Notes under the pieces: generated by a model
Seen by the model: only the letters and a program-made list of their open reading frames with translations
Databases searched by the model: none
What the model was told of the DNA's origin: nothing
NCBI GenBank assembly: GCA_014237715.1
Contig: JAAZZG010000012.1
Span: 1-53,118 of the forward strand
DNA: 53,118 bases
Direction of reading: 5' to 3'
From: Acidimicrobiales bacterium
Lineage (GTDB): Bacteria; Actinomycetota; Acidimicrobiia; Acidimicrobiales; MedAcidi-G1
Position numbers and translations under genes: made by a program
In this document: positions 37,317 to 45,946 of the stretch, in pieces
Numbering within the stretch: position 1 is the first letter of the stretch
Layout: every line of letters begins with the position of its first letter

Positions 37317-40300
37317 ATGTGCGGCATAATCGCGATCCTCCGAAGGCCGTCCTCCCGGGACGTTCCGACCGCGGAGTCGATCCTGACGCTGCTCGTCGAC
37401 GCCACCGCACTGCTCGGCGGACCCGACGGTTCGCAGATGGCTGACCGGGTGGCCGCGGCCGCTGGTCAGATTGCTGAGGCCGATCGTCTGCTGGGAGGCC
37501 TCCCCGGGCTCCTGGCCCTCGATCGGGATTCTGGTCTAGCCGGGCGGATCACTGCGGCACTGGCTGATCTCCCGGATCAGATCGCTGGCATGGAAGCGGT
37601 GCTGGAGCGCCGGGTGACCACTTTCGACGGATCGGATTCATCCGACGGAGTCGAAGCGGCCAATGCTGCCCTGGTGGGACTACGTGATGCCGTCTGGGCC
37701 GTGACCCGGGACAGGATCGGCACCCACGTCGGAGTGGTGTCACTGCGTTCGTCTCGTATCGCACCGAGCGACGCCGGGCTGGGCGTCCTCCTCTCGATCC
37801 AGCAGGCCCTGTCGGCTGTCGACCGCCTCGAGGTCAGGGGCCGGGATTCGGCCGGTATCCAGGTGACGGTCTGGAATCACGATCTGGCCGTTGACGACCC
37901 GGAGGTGGTCGGCCGAACGGTCGATGGTTTGCACCGCACGGGCAGTGTCCGGGTGCTGGACGGCGGTGGTCTGGCCTTCGTGGTCAAGGCGGCAGCCGAG
38001 ATCGGCGAGTTGGGCGACAACACGGCGGTCCTACGTGCGTCGTTGGCCGCCGACGGCCTTCTGGCCCGGGCTCTGGTCGCCCCCGGCGTGGAGGGGTCGA
38101 TCCTGGGACACACCCGGTGGGCCAGCGTGGGCCTGATCTCCGAGTCCAACGCCCATCCGGTGGATTCCGTCCGGGCCGATGGCGTGGTAGTCCCGCTGGT
38201 CACCGCGGTACTCAACGGTGATGTCGACAACCACGCCGACCTGATGGTGTCCGAGGGCCTCAGCGTGGCTCCGGAGATAACCACCGACGCCAAGGTGATA
38301 CCGGTGCTGTGTGCCACCCATTTAGCCGCCGGCCACGATCGTGCCGAGGCATTCCGCCGGGCGGTGAGCGTGTTTGATGGGTCAGTGGCCATCGGGGCGG
38401 CGACCGGCGACGCGCCCGACCGGCTCCTCCTCGCCCTGCGAGGCAGCGGCCAGGGTCTCTACGTGGGTCTGGCCGAGGACGCCTACGTCGTGGCCTCGGA
38501 GCCCTACGGGGTGGTGGAGTTGACGACTGAGTTCGTCCGGATGGATGGCGAGACACCGGCCGATCCGGACGATCGGGGGGCCAGCCGGGGCCAGATCCTG
38601 GAGCTGGATGGTGCGCTGGCCGGGACACTCGACGGGATAGTCCGACGGTCGTATGACGGACGCTTGTTGCCGGTCACCGAGGACGATGTGGCCCGAGCCG
38701 AGATCACCACCCGGGACATCGACCGGGGCGACTACCCCCACTTCCTCCTCAAGGAGATCGGCGAGTCGCCGGACTCGGTCCGGGCCACCCTGCGTGGCCG
38801 ACTTGTTCCTGCCGGCGATACCCCCGCAGGTTGGCGGGTCCGTCTGGGTGAGGACGCGCTGGGAGCCGATGTGCGGGCCGGCCTGTCCGACGGATCGATT
38901 CGACGGATCCTGATCATCGGCCAGGGCACTGCGGCCATCGCCGGTGGCTCGGTGGCCCGTGCCCTCGAGGCTGAACTGGCCGAGTCCAACGGCATCATCG
39001 TGGAGGACCTACCGGCCACCGAACTCTCGGGCTTCGGCCTGACGCCAGACATGTCCGACACCCTCGTAGTGGCCATCAGCCAGTCGGGCACGACGACCGA
39101 CACCAACCGCACCGTCGACCTGGTGCGGGTCCGGGGTGCCCGGGTGGTGGCGATCGTGAACCGGCGCAACAGCGACCTGGTCGACCGGGCCGACGGTGTG
39201 CTGTACACGTCCGATGGTCGCGACGTAGAGATGAGCGTGGCCTCCACGAAGGCCTTCTACGCCCAGGCGGTGGCCGGGATCCTGCTAGCCGTGGCCATTG
39301 CTGATGCGGCCGGAGCCCCCGGTGCGCCCGATCGGGCCGACGTGCTGACCGGGTTGCGGGCCCTGCCCGACGCGATGGTCGAGGTGCTGGGGATGCGTGA
39401 CCAGGTGGCGTCGATTGCCTCACGGCACGCCCCGGGTCGGCGCTACTGGGCCGTGGTGGGTAGCGGACCCAACCTGGTGGCAGCCCGCGAGATCCGGATC
39501 AAGCTGTCCGAGCTCTGTTACAAGTCGATCGCTGCGGATGTCACCGAGGACAAGAAGCACATCGACCTCTCGTCGGAGCCGTTGATCCTTGTGTGCGCCA
39601 CCGGCCTGGTCGGCTCCACGGCCGATGACGTGGCCAAGGAGGTGGCCATCTACCGGGCGCATAAGGCGCTGCCAGTGGTGGTGGCCGACGCTGGCTCGTC
39701 GAGATTCGCCGATGCCCACGACGTGGTGTCCGTACCACCGGTGCATCCCCGTCTGGCTTTCCTGCTGTCCACCATGGTCGGCCACCTGTTCGGCTACGAG
39801 GCGGCCCGGGCCATTGACGCTCAGGCCCACGTACTGCGGTCAGCCCACGCGGCGATCGAGGCCGAGGCCGAGCGCCGCCTGGCCGGCGGAGCGGTCCAGG
39901 CGACGTCGTACGACCCGGGGACTGGATCCGCCGCCCCTGAGGCGTTGCCCGATGCGTTGACCCCAGGCTTGGCCACCGAGTTGGGCGCCGCCGCCGGTAC
40001 CTTCGCCGACGAGTTGCGAAACGGGCGGCTCAACGGACACCTCGAGGCGTCCACCGCGGTGCGCCTGTCGACGTTGTTTCGGTTCGCTCTGGGCGCCGTG
40101 CCGTTGGAGTCGTACCAGTTGGAGTTCGGTCGGGTCGGCACGCCTGCACTGGTGCTGGACGATCTGGCCGCCGCGTTGACCGTGGCAATCGAGGAGCTCA
40201 CCAGACCCATCGACGCCATCAAGCATCAGGCCAAGACGGTGACCGTGGGCATCTCGAGGACTGACGAGACCCTGTTGGACGCCCGCTTGGCCCGCGAGGT

Positions 40301-40844
40301 GCTCGACGCCGGGGCGCCCCGTGATTCGCTCAGCTACCGGACACTTCGGGCACTGGTTGCCCTGGATCCGGCGGTGTCCGACGTCGCCGGCTACACCCGC
40401 TACCGGGTGGACGGCCTGGACGGGGCTTCGCCCACCGCGGCGATCGTGGACCGCGGTGGGGTGTCGACGGGCATCCGCTCGCGTACTGATAGGGACCCGG
40501 CCCTGCGGGGTACCAAGCATCGGGTGGCAGTGGACCGTGACGTCTTGGTGACCCGGGGTGCCCGCGACGACCGGATCATCGTGCTGGTGCCCGAGGTCAA
40601 GGACCGCGAGACGGTGGGTATCACCCTGCTGCACGTGGTGTTGCGCGAGCGCCTCACCCCGGACGTCCTGCGTGGCGTGCTGCAGGGTTACGGCAACCGC
40701 TATTCCGCGGTGCGTGACGCGGTCTGTGAGACTGAGCCCGACCTGCGAGACGACTTGCTAGCCGAGGTGCCGGTGGTCGACCTGTTGACTGACCCGGTGC
40801 CGGACATTGCTGACCGACTTCGGGTCGATCAGCTCCGGGCCTGA
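37317..40844 (+). CDS. glmS: enlarged glutamine-fructose-6-phosphate aminotransferase (GlmS-like, 1175 aa)
   Basis: GlmS makes glucosamine-6-phosphate from fructose-6-phosphate and glutamine. Normal length is about 610; this one has 1175. The glutaminase domain is split: Cys2 (MCGIIAILRR) is followed by about 140 extra helical residues before LEVRGRDSAG (171-180). Then come GHTRWA (264-269), LNGDVDNH (299-306) and D324, so the glutaminase residues are present. SIS1 has ISQSGTTTDTN (587-597) and VASTKAF (641-647). SIS2 has SELCYKS (731-737) and KKH (746-748), matching the isomerase Glu and His. The family's C-terminal LAKSVTVE corresponds to QAKTVTVG at 971-978 (K973), but about 115 residues are inserted before it (about 845-960) and 195 unrecognised residues follow it. 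The start ATG follows AGGAGG. Position after glmM supports the assignment. Confidence 0.85.
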   Translation: MCGIIAILRRPSSRDVPTAESILTLLVDATALLGGPDGSQMADRVAAAAGQIAEADRLLGGLPGLLALDRDSGLAGRITAALADLPDQIAGMEAVLERRVTTFDGSDSSDGVEAANAALVGLRDAVWAVTRDRIGTHVGVVSLRSSRIAPSDAGLGVLLSIQQALSAVDRLEVRGRDSAGIQVTVWNHDLAVDDPEVVGRTVDGLHRTGSVRVLDGGGLAFVVKAAAEIGELGDNTAVLRASLAADGLLARALVAPGVEGSILGHTRWASVGLISESNAHPVDSVRADGVVVPLVTAVLNGDVDNHADLMVSEGLSVAPEITTDAKVIPVLCATHLAAGHDRAEAFRRAVSVFDGSVAIGAATGDAPDRLLLALRGSGQGLYVGLAEDAYVVASEPYGVVELTTEFVRMDGETPADPDDRGASRGQILELDGALAGTLDGIVRRSYDGRLLPVTEDDVARAEITTRDIDRGDYPHFLLKEIGESPDSVRATLRGRLVPAGDTPAGWRVRLGEDALGADVRAGLSDGSIRRILIIGQGTAAIAGGSVARALEAELAESNGIIVEDLPATELSGFGLTPDMSDTLVVAISQSGTTTDTNRTVDLVRVRGARVVAIVNRRNSDLVDRADGVLYTSDGRDVEMSVASTKAFYAQAVAGILLAVAIADAAGAPGAPDRADVLTGLRALPDAMVEVLGMRDQVASIASRHAPGRRYWAVVGSGPNLVAAREIRIKLSELCYKSIAADVTEDKKHIDLSSEPLILVCATGLVGSTADDVAKEVAIYRAHKALPVVVADAGSSRFADAHDVVSVPPVHPRLAFLLSTMVGHLFGYEAARAIDAQAHVLRSAHAAIEAEAERRLAGGAVQATSYDPGTGSAAPEALPDALTPGLATELGAAAGTFADELRNGRLNGHLEASTAVRLSTLFRFALGAVPLESYQLEFGRVGTPALVLDDLAAALTVAIEELTRPIDAIKHQAKTVTVGISRTDETLLDARLAREVLDAGAPRDSLSYRTLRALVALDPAVSDVAGYTRYRVDGLDGASPTAAIVDRGGVSTGIRSRTDRDPALRGTKHRVAVDRDVLVTRGARDDRIIVLVPEVKDRETVGITLLHVVLRERLTPDVLRGVLQGYGNRYSAVRDAVCETEPDLRDDLLAEVPVVDLLTDPVPDIADRLRVDQLRA

Positions 40845-40863
40845 GTCCGGCGCTTCACCGACC

Positions 40864-41229
40864 ATGATCGGCATCGGAGTGGACCTGGTCGACATCGACC
40901 GGTTCCGAGGCTCGTTGGATCGCACTCCGTCTCTACGCGACCGGTTGTTCCGACCGGCTGAGCGGGCCTACGCCGATGCCCATGTGGACCCTGCCAGCCG
41001 CTACGCGGTGCGGTTCGCGGCCAAGGAGGCGGCACTCAAGGCCCTCGGTCTGGGTCTCGGCGGGATGGCCATGTATGACATCGAGGTGGTGCGCGACGGG
41101 CTGGGGCCTCCTTCGTTGGTACTCCACGGCGAGTCGGCCGAGGTGGCCCGGCGGGCCGGCGTGAGCCGCTGGTTGGTCACCCTGAGCCACACCGACACTC
41201 TGGCCCAGGCGACCGTCGTCGCTCTCTGA
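40864..41229 (+). CDS. acpS: holo-[acyl-carrier-protein] synthase
   Basis: AcpS transfers phosphopantetheine from CoA to apo-ACP. It has 121 residues from ATG 40864. GVDLVDIDRF (5-14) holds the metal-binding Asp, and RFAAKEAALKALG (50-62) the conserved Glu and Lys. The open frame starts earlier inside the previous gene, but the family begins at MIGIGVDLV. It follows the glmS stop by 19 bases and precedes nnr by 14, a conserved acpS-nnr-alr order. Confidence 0.95.
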   Translation: MIGIGVDLVDIDRFRGSLDRTPSLRDRLFRPAERAYADAHVDPASRYAVRFAAKEAALKALGLGLGGMAMYDIEVVRDGLGPPSLVLHGESAEVARRAGVSRWLVTLSHTDTLAQATVVAL

Positions 41230-41243
41230 GGAGTCGATCCGAC

Positions 41244-42695
41244 ATGATCCCGGTGTGTACGCCGGACGAGATGGCCGCCGTGGATGCCGCGGCAACTGAG
41301 CCGCTAGACGCCCTGATCGGACGGGCGGGTGCAGCGGTGGCCCGTGCCGTGCTGGACGAGTTGGGTGGGGGATACGGACGTCGGGTGGCCGTGCTTGCCG
41401 GCAAGGGATTCAACGGCGCAGATGGCCGGGTGGCGGCCGATCTGCTGGCCCGCCGGGGGGTGCGGGCAACGGTTGTCGATGCTGCCGCAGCCTCGGGCCA
41501 CCTACCGACCGCCGGGGATCACGCGGTGGACCTGGTAGTGGATGCCGCTTACGGCACCGGGCTTGGCCGCCCTTTCGATGCACCCACCGTCGTCGCTCCG
41601 GTACTGGCCGTGGACCTCCCGTCGGGCCTCGACGGTCTGACCGGCGAGGCGCGGGGTCGGCCCCTAAGCGCCCGTCGGACCGTGACCTTTGCCGCCCTCA
41701 AGCCCGGCCTGTTGTTCGGTGACGGTCCGGCGCTGGCCGGACGGGTCGAGGTGGTGGACCTGGGTCTCGACGTGTCGGGGGCGACGTCCTATCTTCTGAC
41801 CGACGGCGACATCGCCGGTCTGGTGCCCCCACGCCCAGCCGATGCCCACAAGTGGCAGCGGGCCTGCTGGGTCATCGCTGGCTCATCGGGCATGGAGGGG
41901 GCCGCTGGTCTGGCCGCCACCGCGGCGCTGCGGGCCGGAGCGGGCTACGTTCGCCTGTCAGTACCCGGCGACGGTGGCCCGGGTATCCCCGACGAGCCGG
42001 GTGTCCCCGCCGAGGTAGTGCGGATGCCTGTCACCGTTGATCTGGAGTTGGACGGTCCCGAGGGCTCGGACCGGGACCGGTTCGCCTCGATGGTGGTCGG
42101 CCCTGGGTTGGGGACCGCCCCCGAGATGGCCGACGCGGTGCGACGGCTGGTGGCCTCATCGGGCCCGCCGCTGGTCGTCGATGGTGATGGCCTGACCGCC
42201 CTCACCATGCTGGCCGGCGGATCGGTGGCTACCGTGGGGAGGCCACTGATCCTGACCCCGCACGACGGAGAGTTCACCCGCCTGGCCGGTGGCCCGCCCG
42301 GTTTGGACCGCATGGCTGCCGCCCGTGCTCTAGCCGCCGATACCGGCGCAGTGGTGCTCCTGAAGGGTCCGACCACGGTGGTCGCCGCACCCGATGGTCG
42401 GGTCCGGCTCGCTGCAGCGGGCGACGCCCGTCTGGCCACCGCCGGATCCGGCGATGTGCTGGCGGGGATCATCGGGGCCTTCCTGGCCCGGGGGGCCGCG
42501 CCGCTGGAGGCTGCGGCTGCCGCCGCCCACGTGCACGGACGCCTGGTCACCGCGCCGGGCATCGACGGCCTTCCGACAGTGGGTTCGTCCACCGGGGTGG
42601 TGGCGGGCGATCTTGCGGCGAGGCTGGTGTCCGTGCTGACCGACCTGTCCGTCGATGCCATCGATGCCGTCGAGGCCTCAGGGGGCGCAGGCTGA
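41244..42695 (+). CDS. nnr: bifunctional NAD(P)H-hydrate repair enzyme Nnr
   Basis: Nnr repairs hydrated NAD(P)H. An N-terminal epimerase (YjeF_N, about 1-190) converts the R to the S form and the C-terminal ADP-dependent dehydratase (about 195-483) restores NAD(P)H. The dehydratase is well conserved: ILTPHDGEFTRLAG, VLLKGPTTVVAAPDG, ATAGSGDVLAGIIGAFLARG. In the epimerase the usual NNGGDG loop reads FNGADG (56-61), while VVDAAYGTGLGRPF and DLPSGLDGLTG remain. Activity of that half is therefore less certain. It has 483 residues; the stop overlaps alr by one base. Confidence 0.92.
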   Translation: MIPVCTPDEMAAVDAAATEPLDALIGRAGAAVARAVLDELGGGYGRRVAVLAGKGFNGADGRVAADLLARRGVRATVVDAAAASGHLPTAGDHAVDLVVDAAYGTGLGRPFDAPTVVAPVLAVDLPSGLDGLTGEARGRPLSARRTVTFAALKPGLLFGDGPALAGRVEVVDLGLDVSGATSYLLTDGDIAGLVPPRPADAHKWQRACWVIAGSSGMEGAAGLAATAALRAGAGYVRLSVPGDGGPGIPDEPGVPAEVVRMPVTVDLELDGPEGSDRDRFASMVVGPGLGTAPEMADAVRRLVASSGPPLVVDGDGLTALTMLAGGSVATVGRPLILTPHDGEFTRLAGGPPGLDRMAAARALAADTGAVVLLKGPTTVVAAPDGRVRLAAAGDARLATAGSGDVLAGIIGAFLARGAAPLEAAAAAAHVHGRLVTAPGIDGLPTVGSSTGVVAGDLAARLVSVLTDLSVDAIDAVEASGGAG

Positions 42696-43819
42696 TGCGT
42701 CCCACCTGGGTATCGGTCGACCTGGATGCCGTGGCCCACAATGTGGCCGTATTTGACGCCCTGGTGGGTGACGCCGCGGTCTGCGCGGTGGTCAAGGCTG
42801 ACGGATACGGCCACGGCGCTCCGGCGGTGGCCGACGCCGCGGTACGGGCCGGGGCCACCTGGTTGGCCGTGGCTCTGGTCGAGGAGGCCGCCGAGCTCCG
42901 GGCCGCCGGGCTGACCGCGCCCATCCTGGTGCTGTCCGAACCAAGGCCCGACGAGATGGCCGAGGTGGTGGCCCTCGGTGGGGTGCGCCCCACCCTCTAC
43001 ACCCCGGCCGGGATCGACGCCTACGCGGCCGCGATCCGCACGGTTCGGGACGGGTTCGAGGCCGGCCTGTCGGCCGTCCATCTGAAGGTCGATACCGGCA
43101 TGCACCGGGTCGGGGTGCGGCCCGAGGAGGCACTGGCCACGGCGCGCCACATCTGCGATGCCGGCCTGGTCCTCGAGGGCGTGTTCTCGCACTGTTCGAC
43201 GGCCGATGTGCCCGACGATCCGTTCACCGGGGTGCAGGTTGACCGCTTCGACGCCGTGCTGGCCACCCTGGCCGCCGCGGGTATCGAACCGCCGGTCGTC
43301 CACCTAGCTAACACGGCCGCTTCGGTCACCCGGCCCGACACCCACCGGTCGTTGGTCCGGGTCGGCATCGGGATATACGGCGTGTCGCCCGGCCCGGACG
43401 TGGCCGGGGCCTGCCGGGCCCTCGACCTACGTCAGGCCATGTCCATCCGCAGTGAGGTCACCCACCTGCATGTCGTGCCGCCAGGCGAGGGCGTGGGGTA
43501 CGGCCACCGCTGGGCGGGCGACCACGAGACCATCCTGGCCACCGTGCCCATGGGCTACGCCGACGGCCTGGCCCGGGCGTGGGGTCTGGGTGGCGAAGCG
43601 TTGGTGGGTGGTCAACGCCGGCCGCTACGTGGCGTCGTCTCGATGGACGCCCTGATGGTCGAGGTCGACGGGTCGGTCTCCCTCGGTGACGAAGTGATCC
43701 TTCTGGGCAGCCAGGGCGACGAGGAGATCGGGGCCGGCGAGGTCGCCGACGCCATCGGGATCATTCCGTGGGAGGTCCTCTGCTCGCTCAGCCACCGCCC
43801 ACCTCGGCGTTACCCCTAG
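42695..43819 (+). CDS. alr: alanine racemase
   Basis: Alr is the PLP enzyme that makes D-alanine for peptidoglycan. It has 374 residues. PLP-binding Lys is K34 in AVVKADGYGHG. HLKVDTGMHRVG (129-140), GVFSHCSTAD, the RVGIGIYGVSPG loop and the second catalytic Tyr, Y269 in GVGYGHRW, are all present. The C-terminal beta domain has VVSMDALMVEVDG and GDEVILLGSQG. The ATG at 42695 shares one base with the nnr stop, so the pair is co-translated. Confidence 0.96.
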   Translation: MRPTWVSVDLDAVAHNVAVFDALVGDAAVCAVVKADGYGHGAPAVADAAVRAGATWLAVALVEEAAELRAAGLTAPILVLSEPRPDEMAEVVALGGVRPTLYTPAGIDAYAAAIRTVRDGFEAGLSAVHLKVDTGMHRVGVRPEEALATARHICDAGLVLEGVFSHCSTADVPDDPFTGVQVDRFDAVLATLAAAGIEPPVVHLANTAASVTRPDTHRSLVRVGIGIYGVSPGPDVAGACRALDLRQAMSIRSEVTHLHVVPPGEGVGYGHRWAGDHETILATVPMGYADGLARAWGLGGEALVGGQRRPLRGVVSMDALMVEVDGSVSLGDEVILLGSQGDEEIGAGEVADAIGIIPWEVLCSLSHRPPRRYP

Positions 43820-43827
43820 GTCTGACA

Positions 43828-44997
43828 ATGGCCCGGGTCCTGCTCGTCGAACCGTTTCACGGCGGGTCCCACGGTGCGTGGGCCGATGGTCTGGTCGTCC
43901 ACAGCCGCCACGAACTGGTCGTCGTCTCGCACCCGGCCGCCGCGTGGCGCTGGCGGATGCGCGGTGGGGCACTCACCCTGGCCGAGGAGGCCCGTCGGGC
44001 GGTGGCCGAGCACGGCCTACCCGACGTGGTGGTGGTCTCAGGCATGGTCGACCTGGCGGGCTGGCTGGGCCTGACCCGACGCTTCCTAGGTGATCCGCCG
44101 GTGGTGCTTTACCTGCACGAGAACCAGCTGCTGTATCCGGTGAGTCCCAACCAGAAGGGGTCGGCGTCCGACGAGCTGCCGTTGGTCAACTGGATGGGGA
44201 TGGCCGTCGCCGACCAGGTGTGGTGCAACTCGGCGTTCCAACGCGACGGGCTGTTGGCCGCCCTGCCCGACCTTCTGGATCGTGCCCCCGACCATTCTCA
44301 TGTCGGATTCCTGGGCGAGGTAGCCGACCGGTGTTACGTGGTGCCCGTGGGCGTCGACCTGGCCGACGTGCCCATTCCTAAAGGGACGGTTCCTGAAGAG
44401 ATCGTTCCCGCCGATCCGGCGGGCCCGCTGGTGCTCTGGAACCAACGCTGGGATTACGACAAGAACCCGAAGGCTGTGCTGGATGCGCTACGCCACCTGG
44501 CCGACGAGGGCGTGGCCTTTCGGGTGGCCCTGGTGGGCGAGAATGAACGGGTCGACCCGAGGGAGTTCGTCGAGGCCCGGGACCACCTCGGCGACCGGGT
44601 GGTGGCCTGGGGGTTCCAGGACCGAGCCGCCTACGTCGACCTGTTGAACCGGTCCGATGTGGTGGTAAGCGCGGCGCACCACGAGTTCTTCGGGATCGCC
44701 GTGGTGGAAGCCATGGCCGCTGGCTGCGTGCCGGTCCTCCCGACCGGGCAGAGCTACCCGGAGCTGGTGGGATCGTGGGCCGATGGCGCCCTCTATCCGG
44801 ACGGCGACCTGCGGACCCGCCTGCGTGACGTGCTGATCGACCTCGATGGCTGGCGGGCCCGGGTGGTCGGCCTGGACGAGGCCATCCGACGGTTCGACTG
44901 GCGCACCGTGATTGCCGACTACGACGATCGCCTGGAGACACTTGCCGCCGGCACCGACCGTGACATCACGAGCGGCACCACCGGGGGCCGGGACTAG
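43828..44997 (+). CDS. glycosyltransferase with DUF3524 N-domain (QTMAN/GTDC1-like)
   Basis: The 389-residue protein is a GT-B enzyme. The N-terminal half carries the marks of DUF3524, now named the tRNA-queuosine alpha-mannosyltransferase domain: VEPFHGGSHGAWADGL (7-22), AWRWRMRGGAL (39-49), LYLHENQLLYP (94-104), NWMGMAVADQVWCNS (121-135). The C-terminal half is GT4-like, with LWNQRWDYDKNP (203-214) and the E-x7-E motif EFFGIAVVE (286-294). In animals GTDC1/QTMAN mannosylates queuosine-34 of tRNA-Asp; the bacterial substrate is not certain. I start at ATG 43828, nine bases after alr, because the family sequence begins there. Nearby tRNA-modification genes (tsaE, tsaB, tsaD) are compatible with a tRNA role. 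Confidence 0.8.
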   Translation: MARVLLVEPFHGGSHGAWADGLVVHSRHELVVVSHPAAAWRWRMRGGALTLAEEARRAVAEHGLPDVVVVSGMVDLAGWLGLTRRFLGDPPVVLYLHENQLLYPVSPNQKGSASDELPLVNWMGMAVADQVWCNSAFQRDGLLAALPDLLDRAPDHSHVGFLGEVADRCYVVPVGVDLADVPIPKGTVPEEIVPADPAGPLVLWNQRWDYDKNPKAVLDALRHLADEGVAFRVALVGENERVDPREFVEARDHLGDRVVAWGFQDRAAYVDLLNRSDVVVSAAHHEFFGIAVVEAMAAGCVPVLPTGQSYPELVGSWADGALYPDGDLRTRLRDVLIDLDGWRARVVGLDEAIRRFDWRTVIADYDDRLETLAAGTDRDITSGTTGGRD

Positions 44998-45008
44998 CGT
45001 CGGCTGAC

Positions 45009-45905
45009 GTGAGGATTCCCATCGACGGCCTGCGGGTCGGCAACTACACCGATATCGAGGCACGCACCGGCTGCACGGTCCTGCTGTTCCCCGAGGGGAC
45101 GGTGGCCTCTGGCGAGGTCCGTGGCGGTGCCCCGGCCACACGCGAGTTCGACCTGCTGGCTCCCGAGCGAGTGGTGGAGCGGCTGGACGCCCTTGTGCTG
45201 TCCGGTGGTTCGGCCTTCGGCCTGGCGGCCGCCGACGGAGTGGTCTCGCATCTCGCCGATGCCGGAATCGGTTTCGCCACCGACGGCGGTCCGGTGCCCA
45301 TTGTGGTCGGTCTTGCGCTCTACGACCTTCTGGAGGGGGACGGTTCGGTTCGTCCCGTGGCCGCCGACGGTCGAGTCGCTGCCGAAACGGCTACGGCGAC
45401 CACCGAGATGGCGGTGGCCACCGGGCTGGTCGGGGCCGGCACGGGTGCCACGGTCGGGAAGTGGCGGGGCCGGACCCATGCCCGACCCGGTGGCGTGGGG
45501 GTGGCCGTGGTCGCCCACGGCGGGGTCACGGTGGCCGCCGTTGTAGTCGTCAACGCGGCGGGCGACGTCGGTGATCCGGCCACGTCGGCCGCGGTCGCCG
45601 ATGGGGTGTTCGGCGGTTGGCCGGTGGCTGGAGATGTCGGAGACGCCTCGGATCTGCCGGGCCTGCGGGGCAACACCACCATCGGGGCGGTGGTCACCGA
45701 CGCCGCCCTGACCAAGGGAGAGTGCCTGCTCATGGCCCAGTCGGCCCATGACGGTCTGGCCCGGGCCGTATTCCCGCCCCACATGCGATCCGACGGAGAC
45801 GCCTTCGTCGCCGCGGCCACCGGCCGCGCCGAAGCCGCCGACATCGACGTGCTGCGGGTGCTGGCCGTGGCCGCCGTCGAGCGGGCCGTGGTACGGGCCT
45901 GCTGA
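45009..45905 (+). CDS. P1 family (DmpA/S58-type) peptidase
   Basis: It belongs to the autoprocessing aminopeptidase family typified by DmpA. The 298-residue protein begins with IPIDGLRVGNYTDIEARTGC. It carries the hallmark LSGGSAFGLAAADGV (64-78) and the predicted self-cleavage site before T223 in GNTTIGAVVTDA (221-232), followed by AQSAHDGLARAVFPPH and DGDAFVAAATG. The substrate is unknown; relatives cleave D-amino-acid or beta-peptides. The start GTG 45009 has no Shine-Dalgarno sequence; TAGCGT (44995-45000) ends eight bases before it, which suggests a leaderless transcript. Confidence 0.88.
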   Translation: MRIPIDGLRVGNYTDIEARTGCTVLLFPEGTVASGEVRGGAPATREFDLLAPERVVERLDALVLSGGSAFGLAAADGVVSHLADAGIGFATDGGPVPIVVGLALYDLLEGDGSVRPVAADGRVAAETATATTEMAVATGLVGAGTGATVGKWRGRTHARPGGVGVAVVAHGGVTVAAVVVVNAAGDVGDPATSAAVADGVFGGWPVAGDVGDASDLPGLRGNTTIGAVVTDAALTKGECLLMAQSAHDGLARAVFPPHMRSDGDAFVAAATGRAEAADIDVLRVLAVAAVERAVVRAC

Positions 45906-45946
45906 CGGGACCCGTTCTGAGGGGATCGGGTCGATAATCTGCCCGG

